NCBI GenBank assembly: GCA_029882975.1
Contig: JAOUJW010000022.1
Coordinates: 1-64,000, forward strand
Source of the DNA: Gammaproteobacteria bacterium
Lineage (GTDB): Bacteria; Pseudomonadota; Gammaproteobacteria; SZUA-152
Length of the DNA stretch: 64,000 nt
Direction of reading: 5' to 3'
Part shown: piece by piece, positions 1 through 9,900 of the stretch
Layout of the letters: every line of letters begins with the position of its first letter
Numbering within the stretch: position 1 is the first letter of the stretch
Position numbers and translations under genes: made by a program
The notes under the pieces: generated by a model
The model's database searches: none
The model's input: only the letters and a program-made list of their open reading frames with translations
What the model was told of the DNA's origin: nothing

Positions 1-1
1 C

Positions 2-2131
2 TTCCGATCTATAGGTCGTGATGTGGAAGGTATGCGCAAGGACGGCAGTACATTTCCCTTGGAGTTGGCTGTTAGTGAGATGGTGATCGACGGTGAACGT
101 TTGTTCTCAGGAATTGTTCGGGATATTACTGAACGTAAAAAATCTGAACAGGCATTAATCGAAGCCAGAAATTTTGCCGAAGACTCAGCCAGATCCAAGG
201 CAGATTTCCTGGCTAACATGAGCCATGAAATCCGCACTCCCATGAATGCAATCATCAATCTGTCCTATCTGGCTTTGAAAGGTGAGACGGATAACAAAAC
301 CTACGACTATATTAAAAAAATTCAGAGTGCATCAAAAAACTTATTAGGTATTATTAATGACATTCTGGATTTTTCCAAGATTGAAGCTCGAAGTTTAGTG
401 TTGGAGGCTATCCCCTTTAACTTGCACAGTGTATTAAACGACCTGGCCACGGTTATTGGCTATCGGGCTTTGGAAAACTACATTGAAGTTCTGTTTCATA
501 TTGATACCAAGGTGCCTACTTACTTGTTGGGCGACCCCCTGAGGTTGAGTCAGATATTGACCAATCTAATCTCTAATGCCATCAAGTTTACTCAAAAGGG
601 TGAAGTGGTTCTTACCGTCAGTGTTGCCGGAATAAAAGATGATATCTATTCCATTGAATTCTGTATTAGCGATACCGGCATTGGCATGAATGAAGAACAG
701 CAGGCTAATTTGTTCCAACCGTTTAAGCAGGCCGATGGTTCCATTAGCCGAAAATACGGTGGTACCGGCCTGGGACTTGTCATCAGTCGATACTTAGTGG
801 ATTTAATGCACGGTGAAATTACGGTGGAGAGTCAGCTGGGCAAAGGGAGTATATTCAAATTTACGATACCGATACAACAAGACATACAAACTGAGAAAAA
901 TGCGGAAAAATTAATGGATTTGAGTAATATCCGCGTACTGGTCGTTGACGATAATTCCACTGCCAGACTCATCGCCACTGATACATTGGTGGCGATGGGG
1001 ATTCAAACGGATGCGATCGAGAGCGGAACCAAGGCATTGGAGATTCTGCAGAAAAACGACGCTGCTACCATATATGATGTGGTCTTGCTGGATTGGCGTA
1101 TGCCAGGATTGGACGGTCACGAAACCATGATCAGAATTCGGGAAGACAGCCAAATCAAGATAAAACCTAAGATTATTCTATGTACAGCTTTTGGTATAGA
1201 AGTGGTTCGTGAACAGTCACGCAAACATCAGGCTGATGGCTATTTAGGAAAACCCTACAATAATTCTACCTTGCTCAATGCGATTCTCAACTGTCTGAAA
1301 CATACCTTACAGAGTAAATCAAAACCGGAAAATGCTGGAAAAGCAAACGTAAAGGAGATGAAGAAAATCGTTGGCAAGAGGATTTTGCTGGTTGACGATA
1401 ACGAAATTAATCAGATGATTGCCATAGATCTTCTTGATAGCGTTGGAGTAGAGGTGACCGCCGCCGGTTCAGCCAAAGAGTGTTTCGAGTGTTTGGAACA
1501 GCAGCAATTTGACCTGGTGTTGATGGATATACAGATGCCGGAAATTGACGGCCTGGAAGCAACGCGCATTATCAGGAATGATGCACGTTTTGACTGCATA
1601 CCTATTATAGCCATGACTGCACATGCCATGGAGAGTGATCGGGAAAAAAGTCTGGCGGCAGGTATGAATGGTCATCTGACAAAACCCATAGATCCGGATG
1701 AGCTTTATAAAACCGTCATTCAATGGACAAACAAAAAACCGATGCGTGAGACAGTCGCGGAGAATACTATTGTGCAGGATGAACTACCCGAATCCATAAA
1801 AGGCATTGATCTGAAAGTAGGGCTTGCCCAGGTCCGGGGTAACGGCGCACTTTTTCGTAAACTCTTAATTAAGTTTGTTGAGCAATACGCTGATGCGAGC
1901 GATAAATTTGAAAAGCTTATGGGTAAAAACGCTCAGGAAGATGCTATTCGCTTGGTGCATTCCATCAAAGGAGTGGCGGGTAGTCTGGGTGCGATGGGTC
2001 TTTTTGAAGCGGCGGCCAATCTGGAAACCGAATTGCGCAACGAATCAGTTAACCCTGACAGTAAATTATTCAAGCAAAAACTTCGTGAAGTTATCAAAGG
2101 TATATCTCATGGGCTCACTGAAAGTGCCTGA
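2..2131 (+). CDS. Hybrid sensor histidine kinase (PAS-HisKA-HATPase-REC-REC-HPt), 5' end missing
   Basis: The reading frame is open to the left edge (codons from base 2), so the first visible start, GTG at 23, is internal and the N-terminal sensor part lies outside. Numbering from that GTG: end of a PAS domain with its typical RKDGSTFP turn (4-12), the H-box SHEIRTP with phospho-acceptor His68, the ATPase N-box around [10 protein letters not shown] (181-190), DTGIGM (217-222) and GGTGLGL (246-252). Two receiver domains follow, with Asp357 and Asp502 as likely phosphoacceptors, then a C-terminal HPt domain with His646 in VHSIKG. This is the layout of a BarA/ArcB-like phosphorelay kinase. The input signal and the final response regulator are not visible. 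The next gene starts about 100 bases downstream on the same strand. Confidence 0.93.
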   Translation, partial: FRSIGRDVEGMRKDGSTFPLELAVSEMVIDGERLFSGIVRDITERKKSEQALIEARNFAEDSARSKADFLANMSHEIRTPMNAIINLSYLALKGETDNKTYDYIKKIQSASKNLLGIINDILDFSKIEARSLVLEAIPFNLHSVLNDLATVIGYRALENYIEVLFHIDTKVPTYLLGDPLRLSQILTNLISNAIKFTQKGEVVLTVSVAGIKDDIYSIEFCISDTGIGMNEEQQANLFQPFKQADGSISRKYGGTGLGLVISRYLVDLMHGEITVESQLGKGSIFKFTIPIQQDIQTEKNAEKLMDLSNIRVLVVDDNSTARLIATDTLVAMGIQTDAIESGTKALEILQKNDAATIYDVVLLDWRMPGLDGHETMIRIREDSQIKIKPKIILCTAFGIEVVREQSRKHQADGYLGKPYNNSTLLNAILNCLKHTLQSKSKPENAGKANVKEMKKIVGKRILLVDDNEINQMIAIDLLDSVGVEVTAAGSAKECFECLEQQQFDLVLMDIQMPEIDGLEATRIIRNDARFDCIPIIAMTAHAMESDREKSLAAGMNGHLTKPIDPDELYKTVIQWTNKKPMRETVAENTIVQDELPESIKGIDLKVGLAQVRGNGALFRKLLIKFVEQYADASDKFEKLMGKNAQEDAIRLVHSIKGVAGSLGAMGLFEAAANLETELRNESVNPDSKLFKQKLREVIKGISHGLTESA

Positions 2132-2229
2132 CAAGCCTATGTGATTATATCGAAATGACAAAATTGCCGGTATCATATTGGACCATATGATTATAAAATG
2201 TTGGGTTTTAATCGCGAAATAACTGAGTT

Positions 2230-2715
2230 ATGGAAAATAAAGTCAAAGTCCTTTTTGTGTGTATGGGCAATATTTGTCGTTCACCCACCGCAGAAGGAGT
2301 GTTTGCAAAAATGGTGAACGATAATGGTTTGGCGGAAAAAATACAGTTGGATTCAGCCGGTACTCACGCCTATCACGTTGGCGAGCCGCCGGATCGCAGA
2401 GCGCAGCAATGTGCATTGTCCCGAGGCGTAGACTTAAGTCCATTGCGTGCCCGCAAGGCGGTACCTCAGGATTTTGAAATCTTTGATTATGTGCTGGCGA
2501 TGGATGAGGACAACTACTCCCTGCTAAAGCAGATTTGTCCTCCCGGAATGGAGTATAAGCTCAGTCTGTTTCTGGATTACGCGCCTAATCTGGGGATTAG
2601 AGAAGTCCCCGATCCTTACTATGGTGGCACCCAAGGTTTTGAACGAGTGTTGGACATGGTGGAAGAGGCTTCACAGGGTCTGCTGGGAATGATTCGTGAT
2701 AAAAATGGTTGGTGA
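2230..2715 (+). CDS. Low-molecular-weight protein tyrosine phosphatase
   Basis: The 161-residue protein begins with the P-loop VCMGNICRS, that is CX5R with nucleophile Cys11 and Arg17. It carries the general-acid loop DPYYGG with Asp128, as in the low-molecular-weight PTP family (Wzb/Etp/YfkJ-like). These cytoplasmic enzymes remove phosphate from tyrosine; the bacterial members often act on tyrosine kinases of polysaccharide export, but no such kinase or capsule gene is in the window. It may be co-transcribed with the preceding kinase. It converges with the T6SS gene tagH, 124 bases away. Whether it touches T6SS phospho-signalling is unknown and I would not assume it. Confidence 0.93.
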   Translation: MENKVKVLFVCMGNICRSPTAEGVFAKMVNDNGLAEKIQLDSAGTHAYHVGEPPDRRAQQCALSRGVDLSPLRARKAVPQDFEIFDYVLAMDEDNYSLLKQICPPGMEYKLSLFLDYAPNLGIREVPDPYYGGTQGFERVLDMVEEASQGLLGMIRDKNGW

Positions 2716-2735
2716 TAAAACGTTGGCTTAAACAA

Positions 2736-2751
2736 TAAACCCAATGGTTTA
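2736..2751. terminator. Weak hairpin between convergent genes
   Basis: TAAACC and GGTTTA pair around a four-base loop between the converging phosphatase and tagH genes. The stem is short and no clear T-run follows, so it is only a possible weak terminator. Confidence 0.25.
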
Positions 2752-2839
2752 GTTGTCAGTCGCTATCAATGGTATTGTCACATTCCGATTCATCAGTGAG
2801 TAGCTAATTATCTTGGGTTTACAACCCGACGTACAATGA

Positions 2840-4273
2840 TTAGCGACTGTTGCGTCGTGACATCAGAAGTCGTTGAATTTGAGCCTCATAAGCACGGGCA
2901 AACTCTTCGCCAAACATATTTTGAAAATTGTCCTCCACGCTGGAGGCAACTTCACGAAAGTAGTCCTCGTAGGAATCCCAATACTTGGCTTTCTTGGTGC
3001 CGGGTAAGATGCCTCGGCCATGGGCATTATCAAAATGCAATTCCAGATAACGCGGATCAAAGCGTTTTAGCAAAGCCAGAATGGCAGCTTGCGTGCCGGC
3101 CATAACAGCCAGCTGGTGACCCTCTATATCTTCAAAACCTTCTTTTAAAGCTTTGACAGGCGGCAAATAGCTCCCGGTGGTGTTACCAAACATGTTTCGT
3201 ATGGCTTCATCCACATTAACAGAAAATTTTAAGGGATTGTTTTCCGCCGCTTGGATCGTGGTCATGGACATGCGAAATTCGCTTTTAATGTTAGTCCTTG
3301 CACGCAGCACATTAAAAGCCCCATTGACGCATTCTTTGACGACTTCTCCCACGGTATGTAAAAAGGAATTGGCTTTCTCGGGGGGTATATTCAAACCGTT
3401 CACATTCATGCCGTTCAGAACGGCTTGCAAGGCTGCCGGTGCTGCGTATTCTCCAGATACCGGTTTTTGTGCCGGAGGCGGTGCAGGTCGTTTTTTGAGT
3501 ACGGGTTTGCCAGTCGGTTTACCTGCAGGTTTAAGTTCGGGGATTTGCCCGGAACTGGTAAAGCCGGAACGGGTTGCGGCGCCGGATCGTAATGAAGCCG
3601 GAGAGGAGAATCTTAAATTGTCCTCGGAAATTATCGGTTCGGCGACTGCTGCTTGTGATTTATCCGATAGCCAATCATCGGGAATAATATTGGGTGGCGT
3701 AAAATGATTCGCTAAAGGCGAGGAGTTGTCACTTTGCGTTTGTCTAGGTACCGGTTTGGGGGCCGCTTCCGGTAAATAGTCGTCTACCAACTGGAAAGGG
3801 GTATCACTATTGATGGATGGTGGCGGGTTATTGAACAGGTCCAAGGGATCTACGGGCGATGCATGGCTGTTACCGACAAAATTCTGCATAGCGGGAGGGT
3901 TGGAGACAAAGGCATTCCCGCTGCCCATGTGGTCTACCGGCTCAGCGACCATAGCCTCATTGATGCTGATGGAAATAATGTACTCACCGATCTTCAATGT
4001 ATCGCCGTGTTGCAGGGGTGCGCTGTTACCTTTTCCCAATGGTAACTTGGCGTCATTAATATAGACGCCATTGGTGCTGGTATCGGTTATTTGGTAGTGG
4101 CCGTTTTGTTGACTAATCGTGGCATGTTTGCCTGATATGAATCGGCTGGCATCCACCAGTACCCAGTCACAGGTGCGCGTACGGCCTATGGTGCCTCCTT
4201 GCTCAAATGTCTTTGAGATGGATTGGCCCGGTATTGCCGCGGGTTGGTTGGTGATGCTGAATGTAATGCTCAT
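2840..4273 (-). CDS. tagH: T6SS-associated FHA domain protein TagH
   Basis: 477 residues. An N-terminal forkhead-associated domain (about 1-105) shows the expected blocks: GGTIGR, SGKHATI and TSTNGVYIND. It is followed by a long Pro/Ala-rich linker (about 150-275) and a C-terminal helical domain (about 280-470) of the ImpI/VasC type. FHA domains bind phosphothreonine peptides. In the H1-T6SS of Pseudomonas the equivalent Fha1 is phosphorylated by PpkA and promotes assembly. Here it is the last gene of the leftward T6SS operon, about 50 bases after the preceding stop. No PpkA or PppA gene is beside it, so the kinase that would feed it is unidentified. Confidence 0.9.
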   Translation of the reverse strand: MSITFSITNQPAAIPGQSISKTFEQGGTIGRTRTCDWVLVDASRFISGKHATISQQNGHYQITDTSTNGVYINDAKLPLGKGNSAPLQHGDTLKIGEYIISISINEAMVAEPVDHMGSGNAFVSNPPAMQNFVGNSHASPVDPLDLFNNPPPSINSDTPFQLVDDYLPEAAPKPVPRQTQSDNSSPLANHFTPPNIIPDDWLSDKSQAAVAEPIISEDNLRFSSPASLRSGAATRSGFTSSGQIPELKPAGKPTGKPVLKKRPAPPPAQKPVSGEYAAPAALQAVLNGMNVNGLNIPPEKANSFLHTVGEVVKECVNGAFNVLRARTNIKSEFRMSMTTIQAAENNPLKFSVNVDEAIRNMFGNTTGSYLPPVKALKEGFEDIEGHQLAVMAGTQAAILALLKRFDPRYLELHFDNAHGRGILPGTKKAKYWDSYEDYFREVASSVEDNFQNMFGEEFARAYEAQIQRLLMSRRNSR

Positions 4274-4320
4274 CTATTTAGCCTTAGTTTGGGTCGCGCC
4301 TTGAATTACATCTGAGTAAT

Positions 4321-5880
4321 CTATTCCTGGGCATTGTGTAACAAACGCGTAATGAACACGTTTTTGTCCGTTTTGGTTGCGGATATTCGAATTCTACCTT
4401 TTACAGTACGTTTGTCATTGGTGTTTTGGGGCTGTAAAGTGGCTTCAAACAAACCGGAGCCCACAGCAAGCTTGCCACTGGTTTTCCAGGTCAGGCTTTT
4501 AATATTGATGCGCCGGGTTTGAGTACTTCTAAACAGGTCGATATAGTCTTTGCGTATATCATCCAAACTGGCGGTTTCATTGGTGCGTGCTTCCCTGGAA
4601 AACAATCCCATCAAACGTTCGACATCACCATCATCATAGTAAGTGACAAAGCGTGCAATTAATAACTGCAACTCTTCATTATTTGGTGGTTTTGTACCAG
4701 CTTGTCTATTCAGTGCAACCGCTTGTTGATTGAGCTTAGTGGAAAATTTTTGATTAATCAGATACAGACCCTTAATTTTGAAGCCTTTGTTTTCCTTCAA
4801 ATGTACGGTCACGTCCGCAGAAAAAACTTGATCTACATTGGTATTTGTCGGGTTTAGCTGAGCTAAATATTTGCCTTTACCCTGAATGGTACTGCCTTTT
4901 CGAGTCCAGGAGAAATCACTGAATTGAATTTTTCTTGAACGTGTGGTTTGAAATAACTGTTTGTAATCCGCTTCAATCTCGGCCGAAGAGTTGTGGTGGT
5001 TGGTAGCGGCATCCTCAGAAAACAAACCCATGACTTCTTTAAGTCGGCCTTTTTCGTATGCGGTAGATAATTTATTCAATACTCGATTGAGTTGCTTACT
5101 ATCTAAACGCGACGGGTTTGCGTTTGTTTTGGCCGCTTTAGCAACCGATTGTGTTTGAGGAGGCTCATTGACTGTATGCGATATCCCAGAGGTTTCCGGA
5201 ACATTGGATATACTGGCGATTTGCATATAGGACGGGTCTATCGTCGCGATCAGCGAGGTGAGCGGTGACTCTGTGTCCGGTTTACTGTTAACCTGGGCCA
5301 GCCTGTCTTTGATGAGCTGAGCGAAAGCTTTGCCCCATTCCGTATGTAATGCCTGGTATTTCTCCTCTGCGTCCAGCAGTTCCCAGTCCAATATAAACTG
5401 ATTGATTTGTAAATCGTTCCATTCGTTATTTTCAAGAAAACTATCCACCAGGGTTTTGGCTCTGGAGGTAAATTGATTATTGACACTGCTAATGAGATTT
5501 TCCTGAACTTCAGCCAGATTCGCTTCGGGATCGGAGTCGGGTAGAAAACCGATGACTAATCCGGCTGTCAAGGCAATGCTTAAACCGCCATAGATTAACA
5601 GGGGTTTGAAATTGAAGCTCAACGCCGGTTTTTGACTGCCGGCTTGCGACAACGCTTGCAGCGGATCATTCTCGTTGACCGGCATCGCTTCGTCGGTCAA
5701 CGATTCAACCGGAGGTATGTTATGCGATGTGTGTATGGATTCTTCAATATTGGGCGAAGTGGCCCCAGGAACTCCCACAATGACATCGATAATGTGCCGT
5801 CGTTGTTCACGGTACATTTCCAAAGGAATCATGCCATTGGTGTACGATCTGACTAATTTACGTAGTTCCGATTCGCCCAT
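4321..5880 (-). CDS. T6SS-locus membrane protein with two tandem NTF2-like repeats
   Basis: I prefer ATG at 5880 (MGESELRK) because an AAGAG Shine-Dalgarno lies just upstream; this gives 519 residues. The frame extends to 6012, but those extra residues look non-coding. A short cytoplasmic N-terminus (about 1-95) precedes one membrane segment (LLIYGGLSIALTAGLVIGF). A periplasmic stretch of about 400 residues follows. It ends in two related repeats of about 110 residues, each reading GLFS.(E/R)(D)A.TN, then a DY..LF..T..R.I pattern, then W followed by G.G. They resemble NTF2/SnoaL-like folds. The gene lies between tagF and tagH on the same strand. The function is unknown; its position suggests a T6SS accessory or regulator at the inner membrane. 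No catalytic motif is visible. Confidence 0.85.
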   Translation of the reverse strand: MGESELRKLVRSYTNGMIPLEMYREQRRHIIDVIVGVPGATSPNIEESIHTSHNIPPVESLTDEAMPVNENDPLQALSQAGSQKPALSFNFKPLLIYGGLSIALTAGLVIGFLPDSDPEANLAEVQENLISSVNNQFTSRAKTLVDSFLENNEWNDLQINQFILDWELLDAEEKYQALHTEWGKAFAQLIKDRLAQVNSKPDTESPLTSLIATIDPSYMQIASISNVPETSGISHTVNEPPQTQSVAKAAKTNANPSRLDSKQLNRVLNKLSTAYEKGRLKEVMGLFSEDAATNHHNSSAEIEADYKQLFQTTRSRKIQFSDFSWTRKGSTIQGKGKYLAQLNPTNTNVDQVFSADVTVHLKENKGFKIKGLYLINQKFSTKLNQQAVALNRQAGTKPPNNEELQLLIARFVTYYDDGDVERLMGLFSREARTNETASLDDIRKDYIDLFRSTQTRRINIKSLTWKTSGKLAVGSGLFEATLQPQNTNDKRTVKGRIRISATKTDKNVFITRLLHNAQE

Positions 5881-6141
5881 TATTACGTCTCTTATGCTAT
5901 CAATATGCTCAGAAATTGGATTTCCGGGTAGGATTGTGCCTGCTGAGCTACCATAATTATATAAATAACAACACCTTATATTCAAGTGTGGGTAGAAGGA
6001 AAACCTTACCAATTATTCATATTATTGTTTTTATCTAAATCCCTATTGTTGTGCAATCCATACCTACTTATCAAGAGAAAATCCGCCATTTCTATATCTT
6101 TTTAAGTGATTAGTATGCCGTTCCCGATCTGATTTTATTTG
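5881..6141. other. Intergenic gap inside the leftward T6SS operon
   Basis: About 260 bases separate tagF from the tandem-NTF2 gene, the largest gap in this operon. It is AT-rich and could hold a separate promoter. I see no gene or clear hairpin. Confidence 0.4.
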
Positions 6142-6939
6142 TTACAAATTCCAATCTTCAGGGATTATGCCGCCTTGAGCGTTGGATTGTGTCACCACCT
6201 TGGTATTTTCGCTTTCATGCCAACCCCACAACGGCCAGCGACCGTCTAAGAAACCGGAATATCCTTCAACAGGAGGAAGTCCCTGGCTTGTTAGAAAACA
6301 AGGTTTGACTTTAGGTGATCCGGATGTCCACCAAACACTGTAGTGTTTATTAAAGCAAAAAAGGAAATGGTTTAACAAGTTCAAATACGGTCCAATCATT
6401 TCCTGGTTTGTTGCTAAGGCTTGAAAAGTGGATTTGCCACTACTGTGTACGGAAACGGTATTGGTGGTGGCCGTTGAATAAGCGGTTGCGCTTATCGAAA
6501 CAGGTACGTCCAGTTGTTCAACGGCTTTATCGAATGCATCCAGATCGAATGGCTCGTCCAGCGCATTTAAGGCTTGTTGTTCTGCTGCATCGAACCAGTC
6601 ATTCATGTCTTTGGGTAATTGTAAAATATTAAAGCCGTTGGGTATGGGGACTAAAATGGTGAGTGGAAAGTACCGTCCCACTTTGTCTACCGAAGGCATC
6701 AAAACTCCGGCATAGGCCTGATTGCCGCAAATACTGGGGCCCAACACAAAACGCCAAATGGGGCTGGTCAGATAAGTGTCCAACCATTGGTCGGATAGTT
6801 GTTCTTTACTTCTGGCGATGCTTTTTTGCAACCAGGCATCCCAGGGTTCCAGGAATTCTCGAGGTGTGCGACGGTTGAGAAAATCCCCATTACTGGGGAT
6901 TTTTCCATAAAAACCAGGTCCGCTTGTGGCCGTACTCAC
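6142..6939 (-). CDS. tagF: T6SS-associated protein TagF
   Basis: The 265-residue protein opens with the family signature GFYGKIPSNGDFLNRRTP and contains the PWDAWLQ and PIWRFVLGP blocks of TagF/ImpM (TIGR03373). TagF proteins are cytoplasmic negative post-translational regulators of T6SS assembly. In Pseudomonas TagF acts through Fha1, and in Agrobacterium TagF is fused to a PppA phosphatase domain. Here TagF stands alone, three bases downstream of tssM, so the two are almost certainly co-transcribed. The presence of TagF and TagH together suggests that assembly is gated after translation. Confidence 0.93.
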   Translation of the reverse strand: MSTATSGPGFYGKIPSNGDFLNRRTPREFLEPWDAWLQKSIARSKEQLSDQWLDTYLTSPIWRFVLGPSICGNQAYAGVLMPSVDKVGRYFPLTILVPIPNGFNILQLPKDMNDWFDAAEQQALNALDEPFDLDAFDKAVEQLDVPVSISATAYSTATTNTVSVHSSGKSTFQALATNQEMIGPYLNLLNHFLFCFNKHYSVWWTSGSPKVKPCFLTSQGLPPVEGYSGFLDGRWPLWGWHESENTKVVTQSNAQGGIIPEDWNL

Positions 6940-6942
6940 GAT

Positions 6943-9900
6943 CTATAACCTTGTGGGGCAGCTGAAACTTTCCAAAGCGCCCAGTCGAAATGGGTTCACC
7001 ACGCTGTCGGCTCTGAGCTCATATTTGGCTTTGTGGCCGTTGATTTCAAAAGTGACCTTGTATTGGTCGTTGAGCGCGGTTTTGGTTACTTCCGACTGAT
7101 CCAACACACGGAAGAAACCCCAAGGGCCGTCTTTGGTGCGGCTGATATGGCTGCCCGAGCTGGCTTTAAACGACATGCGTACTCGGCTGGGTCCATCCGG
7201 TCCGGGCCATTTCAAATTCTTAAACCGTTGTGGATCATGTTTATACACCAACTGTTGACCGTCAATGTTCAATGAAAATTGCACAATATTTCCGTCCAGA
7301 TAAGTGGGTTTAAGTTTAAAGCTAACAGAAGGTAGAGGGCTGCCATCGGCAAAAAATGTGTTTTTGATGATGTATGCATTTTCCAATGAGTTCAATGCGG
7401 ACCGGGAAAGCCCCAATGTCTGATTTTCAAAAGACCGTAGTGACCAACCTCGGCGAGTGACATTGACGAAGGGGCTTAAATATCGCTTGTAGAAAGTATC
7501 CAAATCGCCATCGGGCCCGAAAAATTTTGAAAAATCCGTAAGCGAAATTTCTTCTGTGCTGGTCTTACGCAAAGGATAACGGTTTTTCAAGCCGCGGTTA
7601 AAGTTGGGTACAATATCCGCTTCCCAAATGTTGTTGATGTGAGCGTGAGCGCTATTGAGTACCACTCGCCAACTGTGATCGGCAATGCTCAGCATCCAGC
7701 TTCGAACCGGCTCCTCTAAGCGGGATGCTTTCAAACGCAAACGCCCAATGGCATCGCCGCTGCCACCGGACATACGTTTTGCAGCCGCTTGCAAAGCCGC
7801 GCTGCCGCGCGAACCCGCGGCGATGTCCAACATAAAGTTGTGGACCTCACCCACTTGCGCCAGTACATCGTTAATGGGTGGCGGTATGCTGCCTTTACTC
7901 TGAACCAGCTTGTTAACGGGTTCAAATGTGTTTTGCACTTTTAAACCGGGGCCTTTTACCAGCTTGGATAAATTGACGCCCTGGACCTTTTTCATCACAC
8001 TGGCAACACGTTTGGCTTTACTGCTAAGAGCAGTAGCAGCACCGGCGGCGGCATTGGCCTCGGGGTTATCCGGTAAGCGGTTCAAAGACGTGTTGGTGTC
8101 CAGAGTCTTTAATATGCCAACGATAGGGGATTGCGGTCCCGACAGCAGTTCCAGATTGTCTATGGCATGATCGATATTTTTAAATTTGGCAATTTGTAAG
8201 TTGTTAATCAAGGCATCCCAGGTTTGAATATAGTCAGCCAGATACAGTTTCTGAACTTGTTTGTTCAATTCAGCCGGGTCCACATCGTGCTGTTCGCGAG
8301 AACCTAATACCCAGTTTTCATCGGTGGTTTCGGTAGCGATTTCCATCCCCTCGGACATATAAACATCGTGAAAACCTTTGTAAGTGAACAGGCTGGGAAT
8401 ATTCTTCACCGTGTCATCTCCATTTTTTAAAGAAAAAGGAGATTGGCCCGGTCCCGACACTATGCCGGCTATGTTAATTGCCAGAGTGTCGTTGGCTGCT
8501 GCTTCTTGTTTTAGGCGGGTGTAGACGCGCTCAGCCAACGGAATGCGGCGCAAAACATTTCGAGTTTTTGCGATCAGGGTAGGGTTGACTTTAATGGGAT
8601 TAAAGCCGTTTTCAAATAAGGCGTTCATATGATCGCCAAGTTGTTGTTGGCGGGTTTTATCGCCGGGATTGCTGTTTTGCCAATCCAGGTTAACCCAAAG
8701 TTTAAAGAATTCGGGGTCCAGATTTTTGGTATCGTACAGCATTAAATAGGCTTTCAGTGCGCCATGTAAATATTCGCTGTTGGCTCCCCGTGTGACGAGT
8801 TGTTCTTCTAATCGATTGGCGAGTCGCGGTAGAAAATCGCTGACCAGTACCCGTCGATAAGCTTCATCCGCTGCGGGTTCCACGGAGGAACGTTTGTTCA
8901 AGCCAAGACTGGATAACCAGGTCAAACCGCTGTTCGCATAGACGGTGCGTGCCTGATTTAACGAGTGTAATTCCGGCAGGATGGCGGCCACATCCCGCGA
9001 CGTTTTGGATTGCTGAGCCATGGCAAGGTAGTTATTCAGGTTTTCCGATACCCGGTTGATGTGAGCAGAATTGGCGCTATAACTGCCGGTCCAGGTTAAG
9101 GTTGCCGCCATTGTGATGATGACGGCACCTGCATAAGCGGCTCGTAACAACCAAGCTCTTTGTTTCTCCAGGCGCTGGTCCGTTCCCGCCACACCGGCTT
9201 CAGGAAAAATGACCTGTTTAAACAAATTGGTAATGAAATAACTGCGACCTTGACCGCTAAAATGCGGCGCTGCCGTGCGGTCAATACCGAATATGCTGGC
9301 CAATGAACCCATAATACGGTCGATTGGCGTACCTTCCTGGGTACCGCTGGTAAAATAGACACCGCGCAACAGGAACGGTGATTCGTAGCGGCTCGGACGA
9401 AAAATTTCCTGCAGAAAAGAATCCGCGGTTTGCTTCAGACTTGCCATTTGGTGAGGAAAGCTGTGAATCATATTGCGTCGTTGCAAATCCCGTTCTTGAT
9501 TCATTCGCGGCAGTACGCGGCTGTTGATACGGGCTATTAGAGTATCAAACTCACCGGAGAAATGTTTTACCACGCCTTCACGGGCAGAAGCCGCATCCAT
9601 CGGAAAGGTGATACCCCATACCTGGCTTCGGTCATCACGTCCCATATCTTCGAAAAATTCGTTAAATCCCGCCACCAAATCCGTTTTGGTGAAAAGGACA
9701 TAGACCGGGAATTTTATTCCCAGCTTTTGGTTTAGTTCTTGAATTCTATGCTTGATGGTAGTGGCGTGATGCAACCGTTCGGATTCGTTTTGTTGCATTA
9801 ACTCAGCCAGGCTGATACCAATCATGACGCCGTTGATGGGGCGGCGTTTGCGGTGCTTTTTCAAAAGTCCGAGGAAACCATCCCAACCGGCACGGTCGGT

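Noticed and set aside
1-10. The first ten bases equal the 3' end of a common Illumina adapter.
   Set aside because: They are in frame with the PAS domain and read as plausible protein, so chance is the simpler explanation.
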